A stretch of DNA of 64,000 nucleotides from Myxococcus sp. RHSTA-1-4 (GCF_020037125.1 NZ_JAIQDG010000038.1:43030-107029), one strand, 5' to 3'; numbered from the stretch's first letter, positions 18,443-27,587 are shown. The notes: generated from the sequence alone by a model not told the origin. Translations and numbers: made by a program.

Positions 18443-19348
18443 TCAGTGGGACGGCAGCTTGTCCAGGATGCCCGACTCGGACAGCAACAGCATGAGCGCG
18501 AAGCTCACGGTGTTGAAGGCCGCGTGGGCGACCACCAACGGGAGCAGCCGTCCCCGGTAGAGCAGCATGAAGCCGAACCAGGCCCCGAGCACGAAGGTCT
18601 GGAAGACGGCGAGGGTGCCCTCGTAGAAGTGGCCCACCGCGAAGAGCGCGGCCGCGGTCAGCACCGCCGCCGGCCAGTGGGGCAGCAGCACCCGCAGCCG
18701 GGGCACGAGGAAGCCGCGGAAGACGAGCTCCTCGAAGCCCGTCACCACCACCATGAGCGCCGCGAAGGCGGGCACGCCCAGGCCCGTGCCCAGGAGCGCC
18801 GAGGCCACCTCCTTGCGCGCCAGCAGCTCCTGGTCGGTCAGCTTCAAGGCCACGGCGAGGACTCCCAGCGGCACCGCCGCGGCGAGGTGCGCCGCATACG
18901 TGCCGGTGAGGACCGGCACGCTGAAGAGGAGGTCCCGCGGCCAGCCCGCGCGCACCAGCCCCACCTGCGCCGGGCCCTGTCCGTCGCGCCAGAGGAGCCC
19001 CGCCACCAGCAGGCACATGCCAATCGCGCGGACGCACAACGCGGTCATGGACAGGGACAGGCCCCTCGGCGGCTCCGCGCCGGAAGCCTCCCAGGCACCC
19101 GCGCCCGTCGCGACCAGCGCCACGACGAGGCCCAGGACACCGACCCACGCTCCCGCGCGGGGGGCCTTCCAGGGGCGCAGCAGGGCGAGGCCCCACGCCA
19201 GCAGCGCGACCCCCATGGTCGCCAGCACCCACCGGGCCGCGCCGGTGCCTCCCGTGGGCAGGCAGACGGTGAAGAACACGAATGCCGCCTCGGACAGGGC
19301 CCGGCGTCGCGACGGGGCCTTCTCCAGCAGCACATCGGCGGCACGCAC
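18443..19348 (-). CDS. CPBP-family intramembrane protease (CAAX-like)
   Basis: This 301-residue polytopic protein has the ABI/CPBP motif EELVFRG near residue 220, the second motif FAVGHFYEG and the third HAAFNTV. The family includes Rce1-like prenyl-protein proteases and bacteriocin self-immunity proteins; the bacterial substrate is unknown. The GTG at 19348 is chosen because AAGGAG lies 6 nt upstream. It has about eight transmembrane segments. Confidence 0.83.
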   Translation of the reverse strand: MRAADVLLEKAPSRRRALSEAAFVFFTVCLPTGGTGAARWVLATMGVALLAWGLALLRPWKAPRAGAWVGVLGLVVALVATGAGAWEASGAEPPRGLSLSMTALCVRAIGMCLLVAGLLWRDGQGPAQVGLVRAGWPRDLLFSVPVLTGTYAAHLAAAVPLGVLAVALKLTDQELLARKEVASALLGTGLGVPAFAALMVVVTGFEELVFRGFLVPRLRVLLPHWPAAVLTAAALFAVGHFYEGTLAVFQTFVLGAWFGFMLLYRGRLLPLVVAHAAFNTVSFALMLLLSESGILDKLPSH

Positions 19349-19514
19349 GGAGGTCTCCTTCAGGTGTGTGCCAGGGAAGGCACCGGGTGGGTTTCCGGGC
19401 ACGCTACCGGCTTTGCCGGACGGGGTGTCGCTCCATCCGACGTGCCGCGTGTGGCGGGGCTGCTTGACGGGCCGGAGGGCGGGGAGCGCGGTCCGGTGGT
19501 GGGGCCTCGGGCGG

Positions 19515-20021
19515 CTATGACGCCTCGGGCTCGCTGGAGCCGGTGGGGGTCGCCTCGCGGGTCATCTCCACCATGGTGGGGCGCCAGCCCAGTCTGGCGA
19601 ACATCCGCTGGGCGGCCTCGTTCTTCGCGGCGGTATGCAGCACCACGCGGGGCACGCCCAGGGCGGTGAGGCGCTTCATCAGCTCCTCGGCGAGCAGGGC
19701 GCCCACGCCGGCGCGGCGGGCCTTCTCTTCCACCCAGATGTCGTGGAAGCCGCCCGAGCGGTCCAGCAGGGCATTCCAGTCCACGCCCTCCACGCGGCCG
19801 TAGGCGTAGCCCACCACCTCGCCGTCCAGCTCGGCGACGATGACCACGGCGTCCTGCTTCTTCGCCTCGCGGCCCAGCCACCAGCGGTAGCCGGACTCCA
19901 CGTCGTCGGGCAGCATGAAGCGCTGGGGGTCGAACTCATGGTGCAGGCGGGCCAGCGCCGCGCCCATGCGACCCAGTTCGGGTGCGTCCGAGGGCTTCGC
20001 GGGGCGGATGGTGACGGGCAT
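19515..20021 (-). CDS. GNAT-family N-acetyltransferase
   Basis: This 168-residue GNAT protein has the N-terminal TIRPAKPSDAPELGRM, strand VVIVAELDGEVVGYAYG, the acetyl-CoA loop VEEKARRAGVGALLAEEL and LHTAAKNEAAQRMFARLGW. The substrate is unknown. A 40-codon piece highly similar to residues 43-80 recurs at 24717-24836. Confidence 0.87.
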   Translation of the reverse strand: MPVTIRPAKPSDAPELGRMGAALARLHHEFDPQRFMLPDDVESGYRWWLGREAKKQDAVVIVAELDGEVVGYAYGRVEGVDWNALLDRSGGFHDIWVEEKARRAGVGALLAEELMKRLTALGVPRVVLHTAAKNEAAQRMFARLGWRPTMVEMTREATPTGSSEPEAS

Positions 20022-20263
20022 GAGCGGGCTCCTGGGAGATGTGGGGCAACGATAAGGACCATGTGCCTGACGGACAGGGAGGTTGGGGCGGAATCATCGC
20101 GGAGCAGCCGGCGGATGGGGAGCTGGAGAAGGTGACTCCGTCGGAGTCTGGTTGACGGGGGTCTTCGTGACGCCGGCCTGGCGGGCCTCGAGCCGACGGA
20201 GCGCGCGGCCACAACGAGCAGGTGGGCTGCGGCGTCAGCCTGTCCACGGAACAGGAACACCGG

Positions 20264-20285
20264 GGATATGACCGCCGTCATATCC
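20264..20285. promoter_or_regulatory. Crp/Fnr-type operator candidate
   Basis: A perfect inverted repeat has arms GGATATGAC and GTCATATCC around CGCC. The core reads ATGA-N6-TCAT, one change per half from the FNR/FixK site TTGA-N6-TCAA. Its centre is 88 bp upstream of the ATG of the next operon. A Crp/Fnr regulator is encoded just past that operon, so it is the obvious candidate to bind. The rest of the 340-bp gap (20022-20362) holds nothing else I can support. Confidence 0.6.
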
Positions 20286-20362
20286 GGTGAGGTGCTTGCG
20301 GCATTTCGCCACAGGGCTCCCGGGACGGCTCCGTGCGCATAAGGGCGCAGGAGTCGTGACGC

Positions 20363-21310
20363 ATGAGCGCACCCTTCACAGTACGTAGCCACCAGGTCCT
20401 CCACCTTCTCGCGGTCGTGCTCGCCGTGGCGCTGCCGCGCTCCGTCCAGGCGGCGGCGTGCTGTCTGTCTGCCTCCGTCTTCGGAGTGGGGCGGCTGGTC
20501 GTCTGGGAAGATGCCGCCGTGGGGATGTCCACCACGTATGCCCGGGGCACGGGCCGCTGGGACTCCGACGGCAGGTGGCACGCGCGGCTCCTCGACTCGC
20601 GCGAGGACGAGCTGCGGGTGGAAGGCTGGGGGCTGCTGCGCCTCGCCGAAGAGTGGCAGGTGTTCGCCCGGGCTCCCTGGGTGGTGGGCCTGCGCGCCGC
20701 GCCGGACGGCACGATGTCCACCGGACAGGGGCCCGGGGACGCCCAGGCCGGGGTGCGTTGGGAGCTCCTGTCCGTCGGGGAGTACGTCGAATTGCCCGGG
20801 GTGGCACTCATCGCGTCGGTGGTGGGGCCCACCGGGAGACGGCCGGAAGAGGCCACCGACAGCCTGGGCGCGTCGGCGACCGGGCGGGGCGCCTGGGTGC
20901 TGGGGCTCGCGGCGTCCGTCGAGCGCACCTCTCTGCCCTGGTTCGTGCGCCTCGACGTGGGCGCGACGTTGCCGCTGGCCTTCACCCGGGCCGATACCCA
21001 CGTGCGGCAGCGCTACGGCCCCGGTCTCCAGGTGGCGGGGGCGGCAGGCCGCGAGGTGGTGGCCGACACGCTGGTCATCGCCCTGCAGGGAGCACTCGAA
21101 GTCGAAGGCGCACTGCGCGTGGGCGGACAGCGCGTCCCCGACACCCAGGTCGTGGGGCTCAGCGCGGTGGCGTCCGCCTCCTGGAAGCTCTCACCGCACT
21201 GGACGCTCAGCGCCAACGTGGGAACGGATGCCCTGGGCCGGCTGGGCCTGGCGCGAAACAAGCCCGAGCGGTTCAGCGGGGGATTGGGGGTTCGTCATGG
21301 CTTCTTCTGA
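20363..21310 (+). CDS. Outer-membrane beta-barrel-like protein
   Basis: The 315-residue exported protein has a signal peptide ending near SVQAAACC. The mature part alternates polar and hydrophobic residues in many strands and ends in GLGVRHGFF, with the terminal Phe typical of outer-membrane barrels. It is first in a three-gene operon (14-nt overlap with the next gene) behind the Crp/Fnr-like site. A metal or small-molecule porin or sensor role is plausible but not shown. Confidence 0.6.
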   Translation: MSAPFTVRSHQVLHLLAVVLAVALPRSVQAAACCLSASVFGVGRLVVWEDAAVGMSTTYARGTGRWDSDGRWHARLLDSREDELRVEGWGLLRLAEEWQVFARAPWVVGLRAAPDGTMSTGQGPGDAQAGVRWELLSVGEYVELPGVALIASVVGPTGRRPEEATDSLGASATGRGAWVLGLAASVERTSLPWFVRLDVGATLPLAFTRADTHVRQRYGPGLQVAGAAGREVVADTLVIALQGALEVEGALRVGGQRVPDTQVVGLSAVASASWKLSPHWTLSANVGTDALGRLGLARNKPERFSGGLGVRHGFF

Positions 21311-21974
21311 CCGTGTCACCGGTACATTCCTGGGGGTGCTCGTCCTGGCGTGGACCGTGGGCTGTGCCACCACTTCGAGTGGCCCCACCCGGCCCGTGAG
21401 GCAGTTGCTCCTGGAACAGGCGGACGGAAGCACCGTGCCGCTGGGACAGGTGCTCGACCCGAGCGAGGCGACCGTCCTCGTCTTCTGGAGCACGAGCTGT
21501 CCCTGTGTGCGGCGCTACCAGGCGCGCGTGGAGGCGCTGCACGCCACCTATGCCACTCGCGGCGTGGGGGTCGTGGCCGTCGACAGCAACGCGGATGACT
21601 CGCTGGAGGAGCTGGTCCGGGTGGCGCGGGCGCGGGGCGTCACCGTGCCCGTGCTGCGAGACCCCGGGGCGGTGCTCGCCGACGCGGTGGGCGCGCGCAG
21701 CACCCCGACCGTGGTGCTCGTGCGCCGGGACGGCTCGGTGCTCTTCCACGGTTGGATGGACAACGAGCGCGAGCCGGGTGAGCCCGGCCGGGAGGCCTAT
21801 CTCGAAGAGGCCATCGAGGGCTTCCTGGCCCGGCGGTCCTTTCCGGCGCGCTCCCCCTTCTATGGCTGTGCAATCACCCGCTCCCTGCGCACGGGGGGCG
21901 GCAACTCCAGCGCGTGCGGTCATGCGGGAAGCCGTGCCGCGGTGGAACCCAAGGACACCGGAGGAAACCTGTGA
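21297..21974 (+). CDS. Thioredoxin-like (redoxin) lipoprotein
   Basis: This 225-residue protein has lipobox WTVGC (Cys near 23). A thioredoxin fold follows: LVFWSTSCPCVRRY carries a CPC redox motif in place of CxxC, with the cis-Pro region in GARSTPTVVLVRRDG. Such periplasmic redoxins reduce or shuttle disulfides and metals. Its start lies inside the previous gene and its stop overlaps the next start (TGATG), so the three genes are translationally coupled. The C-terminal tail FYGCAITR-onward is unusual. Confidence 0.75.
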   Translation: MASSDRVTGTFLGVLVLAWTVGCATTSSGPTRPVRQLLLEQADGSTVPLGQVLDPSEATVLVFWSTSCPCVRRYQARVEALHATYATRGVGVVAVDSNADDSLEELVRVARARGVTVPVLRDPGAVLADAVGARSTPTVVLVRRDGSVLFHGWMDNEREPGEPGREAYLEEAIEGFLARRSFPARSPFYGCAITRSLRTGGGNSSACGHAGSRAAVEPKDTGGNL

Positions 21975-22789
21975 TGCCCCGATACACCATGATGCGTCGA
22001 CTGACCGGGATGCTGTTCCTGCTGACCGCCGTGGCCGGCTTCGGCTGCGGCGAGGACACCCCCACCCCTCAACCGCTGGCGCTGACGAAGCTCTCCGAGG
22101 TCGCGTCCGGCCCGGTGGCGCTCGAGCTCTGGTCGCCGAGCTCCCTCTCCGTCGGCCTCAACCGGGTCTTCTACAAGGTGAGCCAGGGAGGCCAGCCGGT
22201 GACGGAGGCCACCCTGACGCAGCACCCGGTGATGAAGATGATGGGCCACCAGCACGGCTGCCCGAGCGTCGACCCTGACACGGAGGCCAGTGCCGACGGG
22301 CTGTTCGAGGGGGCGCTCGTCTTCACGATGCCGTCCGGCGACGCCGAGACGTGGGACCTCACGGTCGACGTCACGCCGGCGGGCGCGACGGAGAAGACCT
22401 CGCTCACCCTGGTGAACCTCCCCGTGGCCGACAAGGACAGCCGGCGCACCCTGTCGGTGGACAGTGGAGCGGGCGCGCGGAAGCTTCACTTCACCCTGAA
22501 CTTCCCGAAGCCGCCCACGACGGGAGCCAACGAATTCGTCCTGACGGCGCACACGACGGGCCCGGACATGATGACCTTCCCACCGGTCACCGACCTCTCC
22601 ATCACCGCCACGCCCGAGATGCCGAGCATGGGCCACGGCTCCTCGGGCAATGTCGACCCGATTCACCAGGGCCAGGGCTTCTACAAGGGCCAGGTGAACT
22701 TCAGCATGGCGGGCGACTGGGTCCTCCGCTTCCGGGTGGCACGAGGGGAGGAGACCCTGGGCACCTTCGAGTACGCGTTCGACATCTGA
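21974..22789 (+). CDS. FixH/YtkA-like lipoprotein
   Basis: These 271 residues have a lipobox (AGFGC, Cys near 25). Two immunoglobulin-like repeats follow, each with Met/His-rich loops (MKMMGHQHG; MPSMGHGSSG) and a strand pattern such as FYKGQVNFSMAGDWVLRFRV, as in FixH/YtkA domains. Those domains occur in proteins of copper handling and cytochrome oxidase assembly, and the Met/His loops suggest copper. The third gene of the operon. Confidence 0.65.
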   Translation: MPRYTMMRRLTGMLFLLTAVAGFGCGEDTPTPQPLALTKLSEVASGPVALELWSPSSLSVGLNRVFYKVSQGGQPVTEATLTQHPVMKMMGHQHGCPSVDPDTEASADGLFEGALVFTMPSGDAETWDLTVDVTPAGATEKTSLTLVNLPVADKDSRRTLSVDSGAGARKLHFTLNFPKPPTTGANEFVLTAHTTGPDMMTFPPVTDLSITATPEMPSMGHGSSGNVDPIHQGQGFYKGQVNFSMAGDWVLRFRVARGEETLGTFEYAFDI

Positions 22790-22804
22790 CCCGGAGCGCC
22801 GCCC

Positions 22805-23497
22805 TCAGTCCGAGGCCGGGCGCTCGGCCAGCCGCCGCATCGCCTCCGGCTGGAGGATGGTGATGCGGCCCGCGCTGGACTGGATGAGGCCATCGCGCGT
22901 CCACCGGCTCATCACCCGGATGGCCGACTCCACCGTGGTGCCGGCGAGGTCCGCCAGGTTCTTCCGGGTGAACCGCTGGGAGAAGGCGAGCTCTCCGCCC
23001 CGCACCGCGCCGAACTTGTCCGCCAGCCGCATCAACGCCGAGGCCATCCGCACCTCCACGGGCTCCGTGGCGAGGCACAGCCGCGAGCAGCCCGACTCCA
23101 GCAGCCGCCGGGAGAGCACGTCCAGCATCCGCTGAGCCATCACCGGGTGCCGCTCGCGCAGACGCTGAAAGGCGTCCCCGGGCACTCGCAGGCAGGCGGT
23201 GCGCTCCAGGGCGACGGCCGTGGCTGGCATGGGGCAGCGGCGGATGACCGCCACCGCCGCGATGATGTCCCCTGGCCCCAGTACCTCCAGGCACACCTCG
23301 CGCCCATCCCGCGCGGATTTTGCGATGCGCACCCGCCCGGTGAGCACCCCGTAGACCGAATCCCCCGGGTCTCCCTGGGAGAAGAACGGCTGCCCGGGCG
23401 CTCGCTCGACACGCTCCACCGGCAGCACCTCCAGCTCCTCGGGAGGCACTCCTCGCAGCACCGCCATCGAACGCAGCAGCTCGCTGGCTTCCGCCAT
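22805..23497 (-). CDS. Crp/Fnr-family transcription regulator
   Basis: The 230-residue protein has a cyclic-nucleotide-binding-like beta-roll (PFFSQGDPGDSVYGVLTGRVRI), a dimer helix, and a winged helix with FTRKNLADLAGTTVESAIRV. In the recognition helix Glu and Arg keep the E-x3-R spacing that reads TGA half-sites in CRP and FNR. No N-terminal Cys cluster for an iron-sulfur centre is seen, so oxygen sensing as in FNR is unlikely; a NnrR/DNR-like role is possible. The dyad at 20264-20285 is a likely target. TTG precedes the ATG at 23497, which I take as the start. Confidence 0.85.
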   Translation of the reverse strand: MAEASELLRSMAVLRGVPPEELEVLPVERVERAPGQPFFSQGDPGDSVYGVLTGRVRIAKSARDGREVCLEVLGPGDIIAAVAVIRRCPMPATAVALERTACLRVPGDAFQRLRERHPVMAQRMLDVLSRRLLESGCSRLCLATEPVEVRMASALMRLADKFGAVRGGELAFSQRFTRKNLADLAGTTVESAIRVMSRWTRDGLIQSSAGRITILQPEAMRRLAERPASD

Positions 23498-23537
23498 CAA
23501 TCCACCCCTGTCGAATGGCTCCTGGCAAGAGACGAGC

Positions 23538-23777
23538 CATCAGCGCGGTGTGTCTCATCAAGCCGCTGCGCTGATGGCGCTCGGCGCGGGGGCGGTGCTG
23601 ACAGCACTCGCTCCCCGGGGCCGAGCCACGACCGCCGCCGCCGTCTACACCGCCACGCTGGTGGTGATGTTCGCCGTGAGCGCGCTCTACCACCGGCCCA
23701 CGTGGGGCCCGGCCGCGCGAATCCCGGGCCCCAGCGCGCGCGGCGAGGCACGCGCTGCTACTCCATTTCGCCCGTGA
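23538..23777 (+). pseudogene. Truncated hemolysin III (YqfA/PAQR-like) remnant
   Basis: The frame reads RGVSHQAAALMALGAGAVL and later LVVMFAVSALYHRPTWGP, which matches the N-terminal third of hemolysin III family proteins up to the SALYHR motif. The LRRLDH motif and the rest are missing; the reading frame runs into unrelated sequence and stops. No start or ribosome site is evident. It fills much of the 432-bp gap before the RIC gene. Confidence 0.6.
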
Positions 23778-23932
23778 CTTGGAACGACTCACACCGCCCG
23801 CATGAATTGCGGTCGAGCGTCGGGCGGAGCGCAGGAGCTGCGCGGGAGGGGACCGGGGCGCCCGTCGACGCCCGCGCGGCGGACGTTGGTCCCGGTCTTG
23901 CTCATGACCTCGGGTAGGAAAGGGAGACCCTG

Positions 23933-24604
23933 ATGCTCGGAATCGATGTTCGCCTGAGCCTTCGCGACCTCATCCAACTGCATCCCGCTGCGCAGCCGGT
24001 CCTTCAGCGGCACGGCCTGGACGGCTGCTGCGGAGGGGACTGCAGCTTGCAGCAGGCGTGCGAGCGGAGCGACGTGGACGCCACGCTGGTGGCCATGGAG
24101 GTCGCGCGGGTGGCGCGCGCGCCCGCGGACGCGGCGCAGTGGCAGGAGGCGCCGCTTGCCGCGCTCATCACGCACCTGGTCGAGGACTACCACCGGCCCC
24201 TCGAGGAGGACCTGAAGCGGCTCGACGCGCTGGCGGTCCGCGTCCTCGAGGTCCATGGAAGCAAGGAACCCGAGCGGCTGGGGCGCCTGCTGGCCACGCT
24301 GCGCATTCTGGAGGAGCTGCTCGGCGCTCACCTGGCGAAGGAGGAGCAGGTGCTCTTCCCGTGGATTCTCAGTGGACGCGCCCCGGCGCCGGTGGCCCCC
24401 ATCCAGGTGATGCTGCTGGAGCACGCGCACGTCGAGCAGTGCCTTGCCCGCTTGCGTACGCTCACGAACGACTACGTTGCCCCGGCGGGGGCATGCCGCA
24501 CCTGGCGCGAGCTCTGGGAGAGGCTCGCGCGGCTCGAGCGCGAGCTCGACGAGCACACCTGGCTCGAGGACGAGGTGCTCTTCCCGCGCGCGCTGCGACG
24601 CTGA
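23933..24604 (+). CDS. RIC-family iron-sulfur cluster repair di-iron protein (YtfE/ScdA type)
   Basis: This 223-residue protein has an N-terminal ScdA/DUF542 domain with GLDGCCGGDCSLQQAC and then a hemerythrin-like four-helix domain with the usual His/Glu iron ligands (HLVEDYHRPLEEDL, LLGAHLAKEEQVLFPWI, LEHAHVEQ, DEHTWLEDEVLFP). YtfE/ScdA proteins repair iron-sulfur clusters damaged by nitric oxide or oxidative stress. Proximity to a Crp/Fnr regulator agrees with such a response. Confidence 0.88.
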   Translation: MLGIDVRLSLRDLIQLHPAAQPVLQRHGLDGCCGGDCSLQQACERSDVDATLVAMEVARVARAPADAAQWQEAPLAALITHLVEDYHRPLEEDLKRLDALAVRVLEVHGSKEPERLGRLLATLRILEELLGAHLAKEEQVLFPWILSGRAPAPVAPIQVMLLEHAHVEQCLARLRTLTNDYVAPAGACRTWRELWERLARLERELDEHTWLEDEVLFPRALRR

Positions 24605-24716
24605 GCGCGACCCGGCCCTCTCCCATTCGTAAAGGGCGCACTGCGGCAGCAGGTGGACCACCACGTCGAACCACGTGCCGAGCGGGCCGTGGTGGAAGTA
24701 CAGGTCCGCTCCTTTC

Positions 24717-24836
24717 CACGCCCTCCACGCGGCCGCAGGCGTAGCCCACCACCTCGTCGTCCAGCTCCGCGACGATGACCACGGCGTCCTTCTTCCGTGC
24801 CTCGCGCCCCATCCACCAGCGGTAGCCGGCCTCCAT
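24717..24836 (-). pseudogene. GNAT acetyltransferase fragment
   Basis: Forty codons (EAGYRWWMGREARKKDAVVI..., ending GRVEGV) are about 80% identical to residues 43-80 of the GNAT protein at 19515-20021. The similarity stops abruptly on both sides, with no start region or acetyl-CoA loop. It looks like a scar of an old copy. The surrounding 362-bp gap (24605-24966) holds nothing else that I can support; one frame reads DLYFHHGPLGTWFDVVVHLL but I do not recognise it. Confidence 0.7.
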
Positions 24837-24966
24837 GGGCCTGCCCCGGGTTCGTGGATGGGTTCGTCAAGCTGCTCACCCCGGGTCGAGACGGTCCGCG
24901 AGTACTCCTTGGCGCTGAAAGAGTCGAGGGTGGAGTGCCCGATCTGCCCTAGACTGTTCCACCTCC

Positions 24967-25800
24967 ATGGCCTCCTTCGACACCGAGCTCGACACCGCGC
25001 GCCGCATCGCCCGACAGGCGGGCGACATCCTCCTGAAAATCTACGCCACGGACTTCTCCGTGCAGGACAAGGCCGGAGGCATGGGCCCCGTCACGGAGGC
25101 GGACGAGCGCGCGAACGCGTTCATCGTCGGTGAGCTGCGCAAGGCCTTTCCCGGCGACGGCGTCGTGGCCGAGGAGTCCGACAACAGCGGCGACGGGAAG
25201 CGCTTCGAGCGCTGCTGGTACGTGGACCCGCTCGATGGCACCCAGGAGTTCGTCAACCGCAACGGTGAGTTCGCCATCCACGTGGGGCTGGCCGTTGCCG
25301 GGCAGGCCACGGTGGGCGTCGTCTACCGCCCGGTGGGCAACAAGCTGTACACGGGCCTGGTGGGGCAGGGCGCCTTCCTGGAGGAGGAGGGCGGACGCCG
25401 GGCCCTGCGCGTCTCGGACGTGGCGGATCCATCCGCGCTGCGGCTGGTCGTGTCGCGCTCGCACCGCTCGAAGCTGACGGACGCGGTGGCGAAGCGGCTG
25501 GGCATCACCCGGGAGCGTGAATCCGGCTCCGTGGGCCTCAAGTGCGGCCTGCTGGCCGAGGCCACCGCCGACGTCTACATCCACACCAGCGGCAAGAGCT
25601 ACCGCTGGGACAACTGCGCGCCGGAAGCGGTGCTGCGCGCGGCGGGCGGCATCCTCACGGACCTGGGCGGCACGCCGTATTCGTATGACGGCTCCGAGCT
25701 GCAGAACCACCGCGGCCTGCTGGCCTGCAACGCCGCCGCCTTCCCCCAGGTGCAGCCCGTGGTCGCGCAGTTCGCCCGAGAGGCCGGCATCCTCCGCTGA
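24967..25800 (+). CDS. Inositol monophosphatase-family protein, CysQ-like 3'(2'),5'-bisphosphate nucleotidase
   Basis: This 277-residue lithium-sensitive phosphatase fold has metal motif 1 in WYVDPLDGTQEFVNRN, an upstream VVAEES Glu motif and motif 2 WDNCAPEAVLRAAGG. DPLDGTQEF is typical of CysQ, which hydrolyses PAP in sulfate assimilation, but histidinol phosphatase or inositol monophosphatase activity cannot be excluded. It is a single gene, convergent with mug. Confidence 0.85.
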   Translation: MASFDTELDTARRIARQAGDILLKIYATDFSVQDKAGGMGPVTEADERANAFIVGELRKAFPGDGVVAEESDNSGDGKRFERCWYVDPLDGTQEFVNRNGEFAIHVGLAVAGQATVGVVYRPVGNKLYTGLVGQGAFLEEEGGRRALRVSDVADPSALRLVVSRSHRSKLTDAVAKRLGITRERESGSVGLKCGLLAEATADVYIHTSGKSYRWDNCAPEAVLRAAGGILTDLGGTPYSYDGSELQNHRGLLACNAAAFPQVQPVVAQFAREAGILR

Positions 25801-25804
25801 GGAC

Positions 25805-26362
25805 TCACCCCACCTCCACCGCGTGGCGCAGCTCCCCGAAGAGCCGCGCCAGGTCCGCGAGCTGGTAGTGCGCGTTGAGGCCGCTCGGGTTGGGCAGCAC
25901 CCACAGCCGCGTCGTACCGATGGCCTCCGTCTGGAGGCCCGGCTGCGCCCGGGGCCGGCCGAAGGCGGTGCGGTACGCGCTCACGCCCAGCATGGCGAGG
26001 ATGCGGGGCCGGTAGCGCCGCACCTTGGCCTCCAGCGACTTCGCGCCCTCGGTCAGCTCCGCGTCGTCCAGCATGTCCGCGGTGGCCGTGGCCCGGTCCA
26101 CCACGTTGGTGATGCCGTAGCCCAGCGGGAGCAGTTGCTCCTGTTCCGACGGTTGGAGCAGGCGCGGGGTGATGCGGGCGGCGTGCAGCGTGGGCCAGAA
26201 GCGGTTGCCCGGCCGCGCGAAGTGGAAGCCGACGACGACGGAGTAGAGGCTGGGGTTGATGCCGCAGAAGAGGACGCGCAGCCTGGGAGCGATGAGGTCT
26301 GGCATGGTGCTCCCGGTGGCGGCGGCCAGTTCCTCCCGCGTGGGCTTGCGTGGCGGTGTCAT
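25805..26362 (-). CDS. mug: G/U mismatch-specific DNA glycosylase
   Basis: These 185 residues form a Mug-type uracil-DNA glycosylase: catalytic-site motif LFCGINPSLYS and C-terminal DNA-intercalating motif LPNPSGLNAH. The enzyme removes uracil or thymine (and etheno-C) opposite G. Length fits the family. The ATG at 26362 is the first that precedes the conserved block. Confidence 0.92.
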   Translation of the reverse strand: MTPPRKPTREELAAATGSTMPDLIAPRLRVLFCGINPSLYSVVVGFHFARPGNRFWPTLHAARITPRLLQPSEQEQLLPLGYGITNVVDRATATADMLDDAELTEGAKSLEAKVRRYRPRILAMLGVSAYRTAFGRPRAQPGLQTEAIGTTRLWVLPNPSGLNAHYQLADLARLFGELRHAVEVG

Positions 26363-26539
26363 GCAGAGGGGGATATTCGCGGGCCTACCCGGGAAGGCAA
26401 CAGGAACCGCTCTGACGCCCAGGGTGGGGTGTTGTCCGTAGGGCAGGAACCTGGCCGGATGCTCCGCTGGCTGGCGGAGCGGGCCCGGGTGCGGCAGGCT
26501 CGGCGCGCCACTGACACGCAGCCCTGGAGGACGCTCGAG

Positions 26540-27487
26540 ATGCCGCACATCGTGACGCTGACGCTCAACCCCGCCATCGACCTGGCCACGTCGGTGCCGG
26601 AGGTCACTCCCGAGCACAAGCTGCGCTGCGGCCCCGTGCGCAGGGACCCGGGCGGCGGCGGCATCAACGTGGCGCGCGTGGTGCGTGAGCTGGGCGGTGA
26701 GTCCATCGCCGTCTACACCCGGGGTGGCCCCACCGGGCACCTGCTGGAGCACCTCCTGGAGGAGAAGGGCCTGCTGCGCCGCTCCATCCCGGTGGAGGGC
26801 TACACGCGTGAGAGTTTCACGGTGGCGGAGGGGACCAGCTCGCGCGAGTACCGCTTCATCCTCCCGGGGCCGACCCTTTCCGAGCGCGAGTGGCAGCGCT
26901 GCCTGGACGCGGTGGCCGAGGTGTCCGTGGGCGCCGCCTTCATCGTGGCCAGCGGCAGCCTGGCGCCGGGCGTGCCGGAGGACTTCTACGCCCGCGTGGC
27001 GCGGCAGGCGAAGCGCCAGGGCGTGCGCGTGGTGGTGGACACCAACGGGCCTCCCCTCAAGGCCGCGCTGGAGGAGGGCGTGTTCCTGGCCAAGCCCAAC
27101 CGGCGCGAGCTGAGGGACCTCACCGGCATGAAGGTGGAGGACCTGGCCACCCAGGCCGCGGCGGCCCGTGAGCTGGTGGCGAAGGGCCGGGTGGAGATGC
27201 TGGCGGTGTCCATGGGCGCGGACGGCGCCCTGCTGACGACGCGCGACGGGCAGCTCCGCGCCTCGCCTCCGCCGGTGGAGACGCACAGCTCCGTGGGCGC
27301 GGGTGACAGCTTCGTGGCCGGGCTGACGCTGTCCCTCGCCCGGGGCCAGTCTCCCGAGGAGGCCCTGCGCTGGGGCATCGCCTCGGGCACGGCCGCGCTC
27401 CTGTCCCAGGGCACGGAGCTGTGCCACCGTCACGACGTGGAGCGCCTGTTCCTCCAGGTGAAGCCGGAGCCCCTGTCCCTGGCGTAG
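26540..27487 (+). CDS. pfkB: PfkB-family sugar kinase (6-phosphofructokinase 2 / 1-PFK-like)
   Basis: This 315-residue ribokinase-fold enzyme starts TLTLNPAIDLATSVP, the N-terminal signature of the PfkB/FruK/LacC branch. It has GGGINVARVVRELGG and the C-terminal ATP/catalytic motif SSVGAGDSFVAGL with the catalytic Asp. It phosphorylates fructose-6-phosphate or a related phosphosugar. Start ATG at 26540 fits the family N-terminus. Confidence 0.9.
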   Translation: MPHIVTLTLNPAIDLATSVPEVTPEHKLRCGPVRRDPGGGGINVARVVRELGGESIAVYTRGGPTGHLLEHLLEEKGLLRRSIPVEGYTRESFTVAEGTSSREYRFILPGPTLSEREWQRCLDAVAEVSVGAAFIVASGSLAPGVPEDFYARVARQAKRQGVRVVVDTNGPPLKAALEEGVFLAKPNRRELRDLTGMKVEDLATQAAAARELVAKGRVEMLAVSMGADGALLTTRDGQLRASPPPVETHSSVGAGDSFVAGLTLSLARGQSPEEALRWGIASGTAALLSQGTELCHRHDVERLFLQVKPEPLSLA

Positions 27488-27587
27488 TCGCCGCGGCCCC
27501 ACTGGATGCAGGACGGGCGGGCGGGGGAGCGCCACCCGGCTCTTTCCCCGCGACAAACCCGAGCGGCTCCGGACAGAGTGTCCGCGC

